A stretch of DNA of 64,000 nt from Hedera helix (taxonomy: Eukaryota; Streptophyta; Magnoliopsida; Apiales; Araliaceae). The notes below the pieces were generated by a model, which had not been told where the DNA came from, did no database searches, and was given only the letters and a program-made list of their open reading frames with translations. Location of the stretch: assembly GCA_947179155.2 (NCBI GenBank), contig OX359265.1:59323540-59387539 (forward strand), in the 5' to 3' direction. This document shows positions 50,960 through 61,800 of the stretch, in pieces; position 1 is the first letter of the stretch; each line of letters begins with the position of its first letter. Made by a program: the position numbers and the translations under genes.

Positions 50960-51790
50960 ATACGCAGGGAGATTATTAGTTCATTAGGATTATTTTTTGT
51001 AATTAATCTTTACTCGTATAAGTTTTTTATCAAGTTCGATTTTCGGTGGATATTCCATAATTAGTTGTTATTGCGACTGAATGAATGTTCTTTTTTTACT
51101 ATATCACAGTTATTGTCACATTAGTTTTTACTTTGGTAGATATGTTTGTGTTTAATATTTTGTTTACAGCTGACTGAGTTAGTAACCAACTCACTTGTTT
51201 TGTGTTACCAAATTTTAAAAGTAATAACAAACACATATTATATTGCCAAGTTATGAAGGTACTCGATTTAGTTAGTTTTCTGTTTACTAAAAGCATGCGG
51301 ATGGTTTATTTTGTTACATTTATAATAATTATTTAAAAACAAACAATTCCAAATTATTATTTCATTAATATTTAACTCAACGTCGTCAATTAACAATGTT
51401 ACCATATGTATTGCTACAGGTCACATACAGTAAACATACACAATCTGTTAAAATTTCAATCTTGTTAAATAGGTTAGTTAGTTACCAACTCGTTAGACAA
51501 GGGGTACCAAATTAATTGTTTTGGATTACCAAAATATAGAATATCAAAAAAAACTCATAACATTTTGACATTTGATTAATGTATTTGTTTTGGTTAGAGT
51601 TTTGGTAACGACCAATATTGTGAAGAGTTATTTTAGATACTAATAGTAATTATTGCGAGAAGAAATTATTCTATGAAATTATTTCATTAACAAGTAATCC
51701 AACTTTGGTTACTTAACATCAATTAAAAAGCTTTCCAACTGTAATCATACATATGTGCTGCACATCAATTAAAAAGTTTTCCAACTGTAA
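50960..51790. other. Convergent spacer between the two MULE genes
   Basis: AT-rich region between the stop codons of the ULP and transposase genes. It holds scattered GTTACCAA units and a 45-bp tandem duplication (51718 and 51763, CATCAATTAAAAAG...) abutting the transposase stop. Presumed 3' UTRs and terminators of both genes; no other gene seen. Confidence 0.6.
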
Positions 51791-54335
51791 TCACACAATT
51801 TTTGGTTGCAAAACCGGTGGGTTGTGGCATTTTTTCCTGTTGTGTCCTTTTTCTTGACATCGGCTGCATTTATTTTGAATTTTGTGTTCAAACCCATTCT
51901 TGTACCTCCCTTTCTTTGGTCTTCCTGCTGGTCTTCTTGTATTTGGTGGTTTGACACACATGTGTTTTATTTCTTCTGGAACGTCCCAATTTTCTTTGTC
52001 ATCCAACGGGAGTATTGACTGTGAATACGTGTCTACCAAAGTTTCCTTTGAGTATTTTTTTGAGCAAAAGTCATAACAACTCAAATTCCGTTTGGATATA
52101 ACAGCGGCAGCATGTGCACATGGCATTTCGTGATACTGAAATTTATTACATGTGCATGTTCTTTGCTCCATGTCCACGATAAACTGTTTAGTGATATCGT
52201 AAACGGTGTAAATCACTAGATTTGATGTCTCAACTTGTAACATAATTTAACGGTTTTGTAAATATATAAAATCATTTAGCATATTTTTATAGGTACAAAC
52301 TATTTAGTAAAAGTTATATTACTGACCTTAAGTTTTTTCGATTCAATGATATTACATTGCAGACTTCTTTCAGCTGTTGTGGAAAGTTGGGTGAATGTTG
52401 ATATTGATGCTTGTTTGTTTGCGAAATACCATCTTTGGACCATACAGCGGAGGCATTCAATCATTGCTGTAACTGGAAGTTCCCTGATTCCCTTTATTGC
52501 ATTGTTGATAGATTCGGCTGTGTTTGACGTCATTGTTGAGTACCTGCTGACATGTCCATGTAGCCTTGTGCATTTTTCTAATTTAACCTCTTCTTCCAAA
52601 TATTTCCTTATTCGAGCATCAATCTCATCAAGTACACGCATGTGGTTGTTGAATTCTTCCATTGTGTATGCTCTACAGGCCCCATTGTATGCTTTCCTCA
52701 GTTCTTCTCCTTGCCTTTTGAATCGGTTTTTAATATTTTTCAATATATGATATGTGCATGAGCCATGCATGACATCGGGGAACACAATGTTCAGTCCCTT
52801 TACAATTGCTTCATGTCTATCCGAAACAATGCATTGACCTTCTCTAACTCCACATGCCTTTCTCAAATTGTTTAAAAACCATCTCCAAGAGGATTCATTT
52901 TCACTGTCAACCACTGCAAAAGCAATCGGGACAATGTTTTTGTTTGCATCCTGGGTGCTTGCTATTAAAAGTGTTCCCCCGTACGTTGCTTGCATGAATG
53001 TGCCATCAATTACAATGATGGGGAAGCAATGACGCCATGCTTCAATAGATGCTCCTAAGGCAAAAAATAGATACTTGAAACTACCATTTGTTTCCAACTC
53101 CAGGTCTGTTATTGTACCTGTAATGAAATTTATGTATGCAATGATTAATATTTTTAAAAGAAATTCACTTATTGTCAATGTACAAGTCGTGGTAACCTTG
53201 TTTCATATAACTTATGCTAACCAAAATTTCAGATCAATGAAAGTAAATAACTTTAATTTATGTGTAACCATGATGGGATTTTCCGGTTGTTACCTGGATT
53301 TGTTTTCCTTAGCATGTGTAACCATGATGGGATGACTGAGTAGTCATGTGGATTTCCTCTTACTTTTTCCAAAGCCTTTTCTTTTGCTCTCCATGCTTTT
53401 TGATAAGAGATAGACACATTATACTCTGTAATCATGTCTTCCACAATATCATTTGGCGTGTAATTTTTTTTCACATTTGTTAATTTATGCAATATGCATT
53501 CACTAACCAATTTACTGTTTGCTTGTCTGTGATCTCCCAGCAGTATATCTGTTGAACATGTGTGTATGTCATTGAATTCTCTCACCTTGAACATACTGGT
53601 TTTCCTAAACTTTGAAGCTCGCAACTTCCATTTGCACATTTCATTTTCTATGCATACAAGCACAAAGTCTTTTCCACTCGTTCTCTCTACCTTGTGTTGT
53701 CGATTTTGCCTTATTGAATGTAGTCTTATTGCTTGAGCCAGTATTTGTTTGTCTTTGTAGGTTTGATGTACCCTCACTTCACATTCTTTTGGGTCTGATA
53801 TGACTTCATCCCATTGTTGTTCCTTGAATGTCCTGTCTTGAAGTATATTTGATTGTTGACAAACAGCTTCGATAGCGAGTTGTTCGGTGTATTGTGTTCC
53901 CATTTGCTCTTCTTGTGTTGCCAACGGTACAATTTCTGAATTCCATTGGGTCGCACTGATTGGCGTTACAGAATTAATATTACTCCCTTCTACATTCCTG
54001 ATATTCTGTAAAATTGTAGTCCCTCCTTTGTTGTATAAATTCTCTGTAATCAGTGGATACTTGCCGTGTTCATCCGATTTTCTGCTTACTTCCATAAAGA
54101 ATCTTAATGTGGATTCGTCCGATATATTGATTGGCGGTATGTTGCTTCTAATCTGAAATTTGAGCGCCAATTTTGTTGTGTTGCTGTCTAGTCTCAATGC
54201 ATTGCATACCAAAATTTCAAATTCTTTGAATGAACAAATTGTTGGGATTAGCAGGCCAGTTACTTCAAAATTGTGGTATTCGTTACCATCAGACCACGTT
54301 CCGTTGTAGTATATTACAACTGGAATCATATCCAT
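51791..54335 (-). CDS. mudrA-like: MULE (MuDR-type) transposase, apparently intact
   Basis: Cut-and-paste DDE transposase of the Mutator superfamily. Exons 54335-53294, 53117-52323 and 52233-51791 give 759 aa. The last intron uses donor TCA|GTAATA and acceptor ACAAG|TTG; the stronger-looking donor AAG|GTCAGT would break frame. Domains: PB1-like N-terminus (1-100, MDMIPVVIYYNGTWSDGNEY), MuDR DNA-binding-type region (about 175-260, ending FKVREFNDIHTCS), LEKVRGNPHDYSVIP linker, and MULE core with Asp385 (VIDGTF), Asp447 (SDRHEAI) and probable Glu549 (NTAESINN). A SWIM finger has Cys639, Cys641, Cys651 and His653 (CTCNKFQYHEMPCAH). A CCHC knuckle has 735/738/743/748 (CSRCQEKGHNRKKC). No stop or frameshift seen, so activity is plausible. 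Confidence 0.92.
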
Positions 54336-54359
54336 TGCGTGATATCTGTCAAATTTAAA

Positions 54360-55500
54360 ATACCAAACATTAGTATAGTATTAACCATGTACTAAAACTG
54401 TAACTGGTAAAGAAACCATTAGCTAACAGTTACCAAAATATAGAATATTAATAACGAAAAAGTCTACATATAAGTAGTAACCAAACAAGCATATGACAGT
54501 TACCAACCAATTGTAAATTGGTTACCAAATATCAAAATATAACAGGTTAGCAACCCGTTCTACGACAGTTACGAAAAAAGACTATGTTAGTAACAAAGGT
54601 TGCACAATATTAGCAGTTACCAAGCCAGCATATAACAGTTGCTAAACTATGTCATATTGGTAACAAATTAATCAGAATATTGCTTTTACGTAGCAAAACT
54701 TTTACAAAACAGTTACCATAAAAGATTGTAACATTAACCAAGTTGTCATAATAAAAAAAAAAAGCACTCCATGATATAGCAGTTACCAAAACAAAGTATA
54801 ACACTGACCAATTTGTCATAATAAAGAAAGTTACCAAAACAGTACATAACAGTTACCAGACTTCGTTATATGAGTAACCAAGTTACCAAACTCTAATTGC
54901 GAACAAACACATTACATAACAGTTACCAAGCCAGCATATAACAGTTGCTAAACTATGTCATATTGGTAACAAATTAATCAGAATATTGCTTTTACGTAGC
55001 AAAACTTTTACAAAACAGTTACCATAAAAGATTGTAACATTAACCAAGTTGTCATAATTAAAAAAAAAAAAGCACTCCATGATATAGCAGTTACCAAAAC
55101 AAAGTATAACACTGACCAATTTGTCATAATAAAGATAGTTACCAAAACAGTACATAACAGTTACCAGACTTCGTTATATGAGTAACCAAGTTACCAAACT
55201 CTAATTGCGAACAAACACATTACATAACAGTTACCAAGCCAGCATATAACAGTTGCTAAACTATGTCATATTGGTAACAAATTAATCAGAATATTGCTTT
55301 TACGTAGCAAAACTTTTACAAAACAGTTACCATAAAAGATTGTAACATTAACCAAGTTGTCACAATAAAATTAAAAACCACATCATGATATAGCAGTTAC
55401 CAAAACAAAGTATAACACTGACCAATTTGTCATAATAAAGACAGTTACCAAAACAGTACATAACAGTTACCAAACTTCGTGTGACCAATAACAAACTGAA
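54360..55500 (-). repeat. GGTAACTGTTATA-type repeat upstream of the transposase gene
   Basis: Same repeat family as in the ULP introns but inverted (CAGTTACCAA, TAACAGTTACCAGACTTCG), so it is in sense with the minus-strand transposase gene. It lies between the transposase ATG and the presumed right end of the MULE. Confidence 0.85.
54614..55485 (-). repeat. Tandem triplication, about 307-bp unit
   Basis: Three near-identical units start CAGTTACCAAGCCAGCATAT at 54614, 54920 and 55228 (periods 306 and 308). Each contains GGTAACAAATTAATCAGAAT and GCACTCCATGATATAGCAG or a close variant. It may be part of the transposase promoter or leader. The third copy diverges at its end. Confidence 0.92.
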
Positions 55501-56340
55501 CTTTAAATTATGTTTCTCATCTAAACACAGAGTATCACAATTCTGGTGACCAATTACAAACTGAACTTTAATTTTTGTAAATAAACTCTTATATGCGTAA
55601 TTTAGTTAATCGAAAAATGCTACGCAGACCAAATTTTCACTAAAAATTAATAATTTTACTACTATTTCAGTTTACAATTCTGAAATTAATACTAATCAAA
55701 ACAGAAAAAGGAACTGATCAAAAAACAAACTCATACAATCATTTATAGATTTAATGATAATATATTGGTTTTAATACTCGTTTTTTATACTATTGCTTAA
55801 TTACCTTCGTAACAATCTTTCTGATTTTGATTTGAACAATCTGTTGTATATGTTTTGATTCCAGATCTGTGTACCTTATATAAATGGCGAATTCTGGCTT
55901 CTTCGATTTCTGGATGTCGTCGTTGCCGCAAGTTTGATCGATGTGAGATTTCAATTTTTTCCGTTGCACGAATTTGGGGTTGATAATCACCTTCGGAACA
56001 GTTTTTCAAAAAAGGGATTGAACGATCTGCTGTATATTGTTGCTTTCCAGATGTTTGCACATTATATCACTTACGATTTGTGGTTTCAGTTTTTGGGTTC
56101 TATGAATATGCTGAACATGGTTGAATATGTGTTATTTTTGGTATCCTGTTTTGTTTGGTAACCTGTGAATGTGGGTTGGCAGTTACGTCCTTGATTTTAG
56201 GTAATTTTTTAATTGTTGTTAGTTGTTGCACTTTTTCCGTAATTATGTTTTGAGGAAATAGCAGTAGTGTAAATATTGTTGTGGACACACTAATTGTGTA
56301 AATATTTTCTAAAAGGTGTATAGTTATGTAAAGAACCCAA
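55500..56340. other. Right subterminal region of the MULE
   Basis: Presumed promoter and leader of the transposase gene, then the right end of the element. Slightly richer in C/G at 55860-56050. Open frames on both strands show no recognised domain. Confidence 0.4.
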
Positions 56341-57348
56341 AATATTTCTCGTATTAACTGTCAGAATAATATCCCAGCCCAACCCAATTGTGTATGAATC
56401 TACTACATAGGTCCAGAATTGTGCCCAACTATCAACTTTGAATTTTTTTTAATAATTATTATAAAATATGAATACTTACATTTAAAGAATCAAACTTGAA
56501 CAAAATTTAGTAATATATTTATATCTCACATTACTAATTGTTCTTTTTTTTATGTCCGAAAATTAATCCCCTCTAATATTATCCATTTATCATGTATCGA
56601 GAGTACATCAAAAAGGTAATAATTTAATAGTTGATGTCTTTTTTTTCGTGTTCGTGTCTACCTATTATTACAAGTTACCCTTTATCGCAAGTTAGAAAGT
56701 CTACCTACGGGCACAAGTTAGAAGATTTCACAATAATTAACCAATGCGCGCTAGTATCGAATTTTCATGGAATACTTAAAAAGTAAATAAAATTTATTAA
56801 TAATTTAAATGATATAATCTATATACTACAATTCTATCCTTTATTGTACAAGTGTTTGTGCATAAATTTTATACATAAAAGTATTTTTCTTAATATTTTT
56901 ATAAATTTTTAATTTAATAAACATAACATAATAAAAAATTATGATGAGAAACTATATTTTGTCTCTTTATATTATTATTATTATTATAAAAAAAAAGTAG
57001 AAGTGACATACGAAATTCTTCATGTGCAAGTATTAATAATTATTTCTAGATTTTGATGGAGACTGCGACTGTGATCATGATTGATGTCCATTCTACTGTT
57101 CAAATGATCTGCAAAAAGATTTTGTAAACATAATTTAATACCCATCATGATTTGATTTACAATTGAGTGCAGTGATGGAGCCCTGGATGGTGGAGTCCAT
57201 TACTTACGTTACTCAAATCAGCCCCATAATACTCGTACACGTGTCATGAACATCATGCCAAATATGTGAGCACTCACACACAACACTCAAAGGTTAATTT
57301 AAACTGACAAAAACAACAAAAAGTTAAATTAAATAAATTAAGAATTGA
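56341..57348. other. AT-rich spacer, nothing recognised
   Basis: Host DNA between the presumed MULE end and the short open segment at 57349. No gene, RNA or element recognised. Confidence 0.45.
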
Positions 57349-57534
57349 GCTACCTCATTCTCTTCCTGGTGGGAAGCCCCTCGTTCCTTGGTTGTCAATC
57401 AATTTAGCTTGACACCTCCGGTTGAGCGTCTTTCTGCTGCTTCTTCGGTTGATTCCCCAGTTTTGGTGGATTCTTTGCTCCGTGGCAGGCAACTAAGCCT
57501 GCTAAGTGAACTACCTCTGTTCTATTTGAAGTAA
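57349..57534 (+). other. Unrecognised open segment, possible gene fragment
   Basis: 61 codons open between stops, without an initiating ATG, in a patch of balanced base composition: NQFSLTPPVERLSAASSVDS then PVLVDSLLRGRQLSLLSELP. It reads like protein-coding sequence rather than AT-rich spacer and may be a captured or decayed exon. No family recognised. Confidence 0.25.
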
Positions 57535-57604
57535 CGGATTCACGGCAGCCATAGACAGAGACAACGCCTGCTTTATTCCTTCACTTATGAATTAGAATAT
57601 GTAA

Positions 57605-57737
57605 TGACCCTCGTAATGATGAATATAATGATTTAACATAAAATAAAAATTATGGAACTTACCTCTTTTTATATTATAAATCTATCATTTTTATTTTAAA
57701 TTATTATACTCATTATTATATTCATCATTACACATAA
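57605..57737. mobile_element. Short inverted-repeat (MITE-like) element
   Basis: The left arm TAATGATGAATATAATGA (57616) is repeated inverted at 57710-57731 (TCATTATTATATTCATCATT). The interior is AT-rich. No target duplication identified. Confidence 0.4.
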
Positions 57738-57796
57738 CAAAATTAATTTAATTATAAGAGTTTCACAAGACTAGGGGCGCTGGTTGTACTTGGCAG

Positions 57797-58231
57797 TAGG
57801 GGTGTTCAAAATTTTCGGTTTTTTCGGTTTTTTACCGAATTGATCGGTATCGGTTTTTTCGGTACCGGTTTTTTTCGGTACCGGTTTTTTCGATTTCGAT
57901 TTTTTCGATTTTTTATATTTTTCGGTATCGGTATCGGTATCGGTATGGGTAATTTTGTATTTCGGTTCTATTCGGTATACCGAAAAAACCGAATTACATA
58001 ATTTAATAATAAATTTATATTAATTATTATATAATTAATAATAATTATATATATTGCTAATCGGTAAAAACCGAAAACCGAACCGAAAAAACCGAACTGA
58101 ATTTGTACCGAACCGGTACCGAAACCGATAATTCGGTTCGGTTTTCGATTCGTGTTTTAGCGGTAATTTCGGTTCAGTATCTGTTCGATTTTTTTGGTAC
58201 CGGTTCGATTTTTTACCGATAGACACCCCTA
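57797..58231. mobile_element. hAT MITE, CGGTACCGGT-rich (copy 2)
   Basis: The termini TAGGGGTGTTCAAAAT and ...GATAGACACCCCTA, and the internal TTTTTTACCGAA(C/T)(C/T)GATCGGTA blocks, make this the same family as 26965-27490. Perfect 8-bp duplication CTTGGCAG (57789-57796 and 58232-58239). 435 bp, noncoding, about 1 kb upstream of the tubby-like coding region. Confidence 0.92.
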
Positions 58232-59232
58232 CTTGGCAGCCTGCCAATTTTAGCCTAACAGACAATAGAAAACAAAGAGTGTGGAGACTGGAGAGGGGAG
58301 AGGAGAGAGAGTTCTTTTGTTTTTTCCGAGACATTGGAACAAACAGATTCATTGATATACTTGTATGTATAAAGAGTATATATATATAATTTGTTCTCTA
58401 AGACATTGAACTACTAAGTACTTCCGCTTATCACTTCGCATTTTCCGATCTCAGATTGTATTTGTTTTGTACAAGGGAGACATGGGAACGCGTGAAAAGT
58501 TTCCGTTTTCTTTCCGCTTTTGATCTGAAAATTCTCAAGTTTCCGTCGATGCAAATTGTGACGAAGTCTCCGATAAAAGGTGCTTTATGCGTTTTTGCAT
58601 ATTCGAATATTATTCTATAATTTTAATCTGTACTTGTTGGGAGCGGAATGAAACGGAATTGGAAACAATTGTTTTGCATTCGTCTGGGATTAAATGTGGA
58701 AGCCCTAATTTCAGAATCAGAAAAATTTAAATTCCTTGGCTTTTCAAATTTATCTCAATAACCAAAGCGGATTGGGACAAATAAAGTTACAATATTTAAA
58801 TTTTAAGATTTATAACTAGGCAGGTAAGAACATAAGAGAATGAAAATGAATGTTGTTGATATTGGTGAGCTACTCAACAGTTAATAACGTCCGAATTAGT
58901 ATTATATTTTACATTTTCTACTGCATGTGTTTTTGCATTCTATAAGTAGTCTCAACATTAATGTATAGAACTGCATTGATTTTTTTAAGGAATTGTCTTT
59001 CAATGAGATTCATTTTATTTATTTTTTTGGATGAAAGCCTTGATCTTTTGAGGTATTATAGTGAATAACTCACTATTTTGTTACGCCAATTCAATTATAG
59101 GAACTACATATGTGAATGTTTTTCTCCAATAAAATTATCTGCCGACTACTTGTATGAACTATTGTTAAGTTATTTCATTTTCCGTACAATATGGATAAAA
59201 CGAAGGTTGAGCAAAGGGATATTTAGTGAATA
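58232..59232 (+). other. Promoter and 5'-leader region of the tubby-like gene
   Basis: Contains a purine-rich GAGAGGGGAGAGG stretch near 58290 and a possible leader exon near 58440-58580. Intron-like donors are CAG|GTAAGA near 58822 and AAAG|GTGC near 58579. Exact transcript start and leader splicing cannot be set from the sequence. Confidence 0.4.
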
Positions 59233-61443
59233 GTGCCGCTCAGATGTTTAGTGCGTGAATTTAGGGGATTGCAAGAGGGCTTTGATAATAAGTCGAGAAG
59301 GCAAGTTGAATGGAAAAATTGTGGGACCGGTCGTGGGAGGTCATATGTAGCTCCTGAAACGTGTCCATCTCCATCTGCCAAAGTTCAGCTGAGTAGGTGG
59401 GCAAATTTACCCTCTGAGTTGCTTCTTGACATAATCCGTAGAGTAGAAGTCAGCGAGATCTCGTGGCCTGCCCGGAGGGATGTGGTTTGTTGTGCCGCTG
59501 TTTGCAGGTCATGGAGGTATACAACAAAAGATGTTGTTAGGACTCCTGAACAATGTGGGTTGCTCACTTTCCCCATGTCACTAAAGCAGGTAGCTTCATC
59601 CTTCCTCTTTTCCATTTTATACGTTATAAATGAAGCTTTAAATTTATCTTGTTTCCTTTTCTTAGCCGGGATCAAGAGATTCTCCAATTCAATGCTATAT
59701 AAAGAGGGAAAGATCAACCTCAACATACTGGTTATATCTCGGTCTCAGTCCTGGTAAATTGCACTTTTGTTTAACTGATGGTAACTTCAAATGTGCATCA
59801 AGAGATCTAAGAGAAGATCAGTTGAACATTGGGAACGATTGTTAACATAAAAATAATTATTGTGCTAGCTTATTTGCAAGTGCCTCTTCAATCTCGATCT
59901 TCTTTCAATCATTTGTTGCAAATATTATGGACTATTTCCAAATAAAATCTTTCCTGAAATCATATATAAATATCTGCAGGATTTGAAATTTTAAGATTAG
60001 GATTGAAACCTTAGGATAACCTTTTATATGGGATTATATCAAACCTATTATATGGGATTATATCAATTATCATCTGTTATTTATATTGAAAACATATTAA
60101 TGTCATCTATTATATAAGCAAGAGAATGGGCATGATCTCTCCGTCTCTTGGTCTGAAAGATATTCAATTCATGTTTTGAAGTTTAATATGAAAAGAATCA
60201 CTATCCACTATTACTCTCTCCCACTCTCTAATCCTAAATTTATTCTCTTCCATCCTCTTTTCTCTCCACTTTCCCTTCATGGTTTTTCGATAATCCTACT
60301 CTTTTCTACTTATAAGTTATCTTATTATTTTTCCTACTTTTAAATTAAATAAGTACTCACGGGAGTGTGTGCCAAGCACACTACTAATTCTTATTTCTGT
60401 AAACTCTTTTTTTTTAAATTATTAAGAATAATAATACTTCCATCCTTTATCTTATGCTGTACTGATGATTTTGATCTAATCACAGCACTGGCAGGGGATG
60501 CTAGAAAATTGTTGTTGACAGCAAAAAAGATCGGAAGGGCCACAAAAACAGAATTTATTATATCCTTGCTTGCAGACGATTTTTCTCGAGCCAGGGATGC
60601 TTATGTTGGGAAGTTGAGGTTAGTTTTAATGGCGTGCTCACCTTTATTTCCCTATCACTCTTCTTCTTTCTTTTTCTTTTTTTCTTTCTTTTTTCTTTTA
60701 TTTTTATATATATATAATTGTAATTGTAAATGACTTCATTCCTTTTTCATACAATTATATGGCAAATTACAAGCAGGTCCAATTTTTTTGGCACCAAGTT
60801 TGTTATTTACGACTGTCAGCCTCCATGTGAAGCATCAACCGAATCTAATGTCCGTTTGTGTCAAAAAGCAAATCTGAAGAAGGTTTCTCCAAGTGTACTA
60901 CTTGGTAATCATAACGTGGCCACCATATCTTATGAGCTTAATGTTCTACGCACAAGGGGACCAAGAAGAATGCAATGCACCATGCACTTTATACCCCTCG
61001 CTTCAATTCAGGAAGGGGGGACTGCCCCTACCCCATCAACATTTGGACATTGCAATGATGATATATTGTCTCCCTTTTCAGTTTTGCAAGAAAAAAACCA
61101 AGAGCTTAGCTCCACGAATCTCACTGAACCATTGGAATCGATCCAGAACACAGGACATCCGTTAGTTTTGAAAAATAAAGCTCCTAGATGGCATGAACAG
61201 TTGCAGTGTTGGTGTCTGAATTTCAAAGGACGTGTTACCGTGGCTTCTGTTAAGAACTTCCAGCTGGTTGCAGTTGTTGATCTGTCCCAAGATATTCCAT
61301 CTGTAGAACAAGAGAAAGTGATACTACAATTTGGAAAGATTGGGAAGGACATTTTTACCATGGATTATTGCTACCCTCTCTCTGCTTTACAAGCCTTTGC
61401 TATATGTTTAAGCAGCTTTGACACCAAACCCGCCTGCGAATAA
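59233..61443 (+). CDS. Tubby-like F-box protein, start codon reads GTG
   Basis: Plant TULPs pair an F-box (binding SKP1/ASK for SCF ubiquitin ligases) with a C-terminal tubby domain that tethers to membrane phosphoinositides. Exons 59233-59589, 59666-59753, 60486-60618 and 60777-61443 give 415 codons with consistent phases and no internal stop. F-box at about residues 55-95 (WANLPSELLLDIIRRVEVSE, ISWPARRDVVCC, VCRSWR). The tubby domain runs from PGSRDSPIQCYIKRER through GKLRSNFFGTKFVIYD and APRWHEQLQCWCLNFKGRVT to the usual end FDTKPACE. The family starts MPLRxxVRE; here that codon is GTG, preceded in frame by TGA at 59227-59229. The next in-frame ATG lies after the F-box. Either the start is mutated, or it is split A|TG by an intron whose acceptor is the AG at 59232-59233. 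Confidence 0.9.
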
Positions 61444-61800
61444 CCTTATTGTGCTCTGTTTGTGGAAGTTAGGAAGGTCTAAGTTTCAGAATCTATTTTA
61501 TTGCAGAATCAGAATTGTATGTAACTTCATCTTTATTATGTTAATTTGTAGGAAGTTAGTTCTTTTAGTTACAGAAGTTCTTATCAGTTGTATATCTGTA
61601 CTGTTGTGTAATTAGTTTTTAATATATTCATGAAAATTACGTTACAAGGCATCATTCTTTGGCAAATGTCTAATGTTTGCAACTCCAGAATACAATAAAA
61701 AAGTATTTTATTGTACTGGACGATGTAGCATCCTTATTATCTGTTTACAATAATATGTACAGGATTTTGATATCTTTTGGCATTCTTGTAATTTAATTGG
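61444..61800. other. Convergent 3' regions
   Basis: Short spacer between the tubby-like stop and the stop of the minus-strand Pro-rich gene; presumed 3' UTRs. AATAAA occurs at 61694 on the plus strand. Confidence 0.5.

Larger units (their letters stand above)
37241..56340. mobile_element. Mutator-like element carrying a ULP protease gene (KI-like), about 19 kb
   Basis: Two converging genes, a DUF1985-Ulp1 protease (37738-50959, plus) and a MULE transposase (54335-51791, minus), define a Kaonashi/KI-type MULE, a plant class known to have captured Ulp1-like genes. Possible termini: TTGGGTAAATTACATA at 37241 and, inverted, TTGGGTTCTTTACATA ending at 56340, with weaker similarity inward. I found no convincing 9-bp target duplication, so the limits are tentative; some KI elements are known to lack long TIRs. 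Noncoding parts are packed with GGTAACTGTTATA-like repeats. The element is enlarged by 7.16 kb by the LTR retrotransposon in the protease gene; without it, it would be about 11.9 kb. Confidence 0.75.

Noticed and set aside
52243..52327. Transposase frame break at the last intron when donor AAG|GTCAGT is used
   Set aside because: The alternative donor TCA|GTAATA four bases on restores the frame with acceptor ACAAG|TTG, so I treat the transposase as intact.
37241..56340. A 9-bp target duplication for the MULE
   Set aside because: Flanks compared around the proposed ends (TAAAAATAT versus AATATTTCT) do not match; shifting the ends a few bases did not help.
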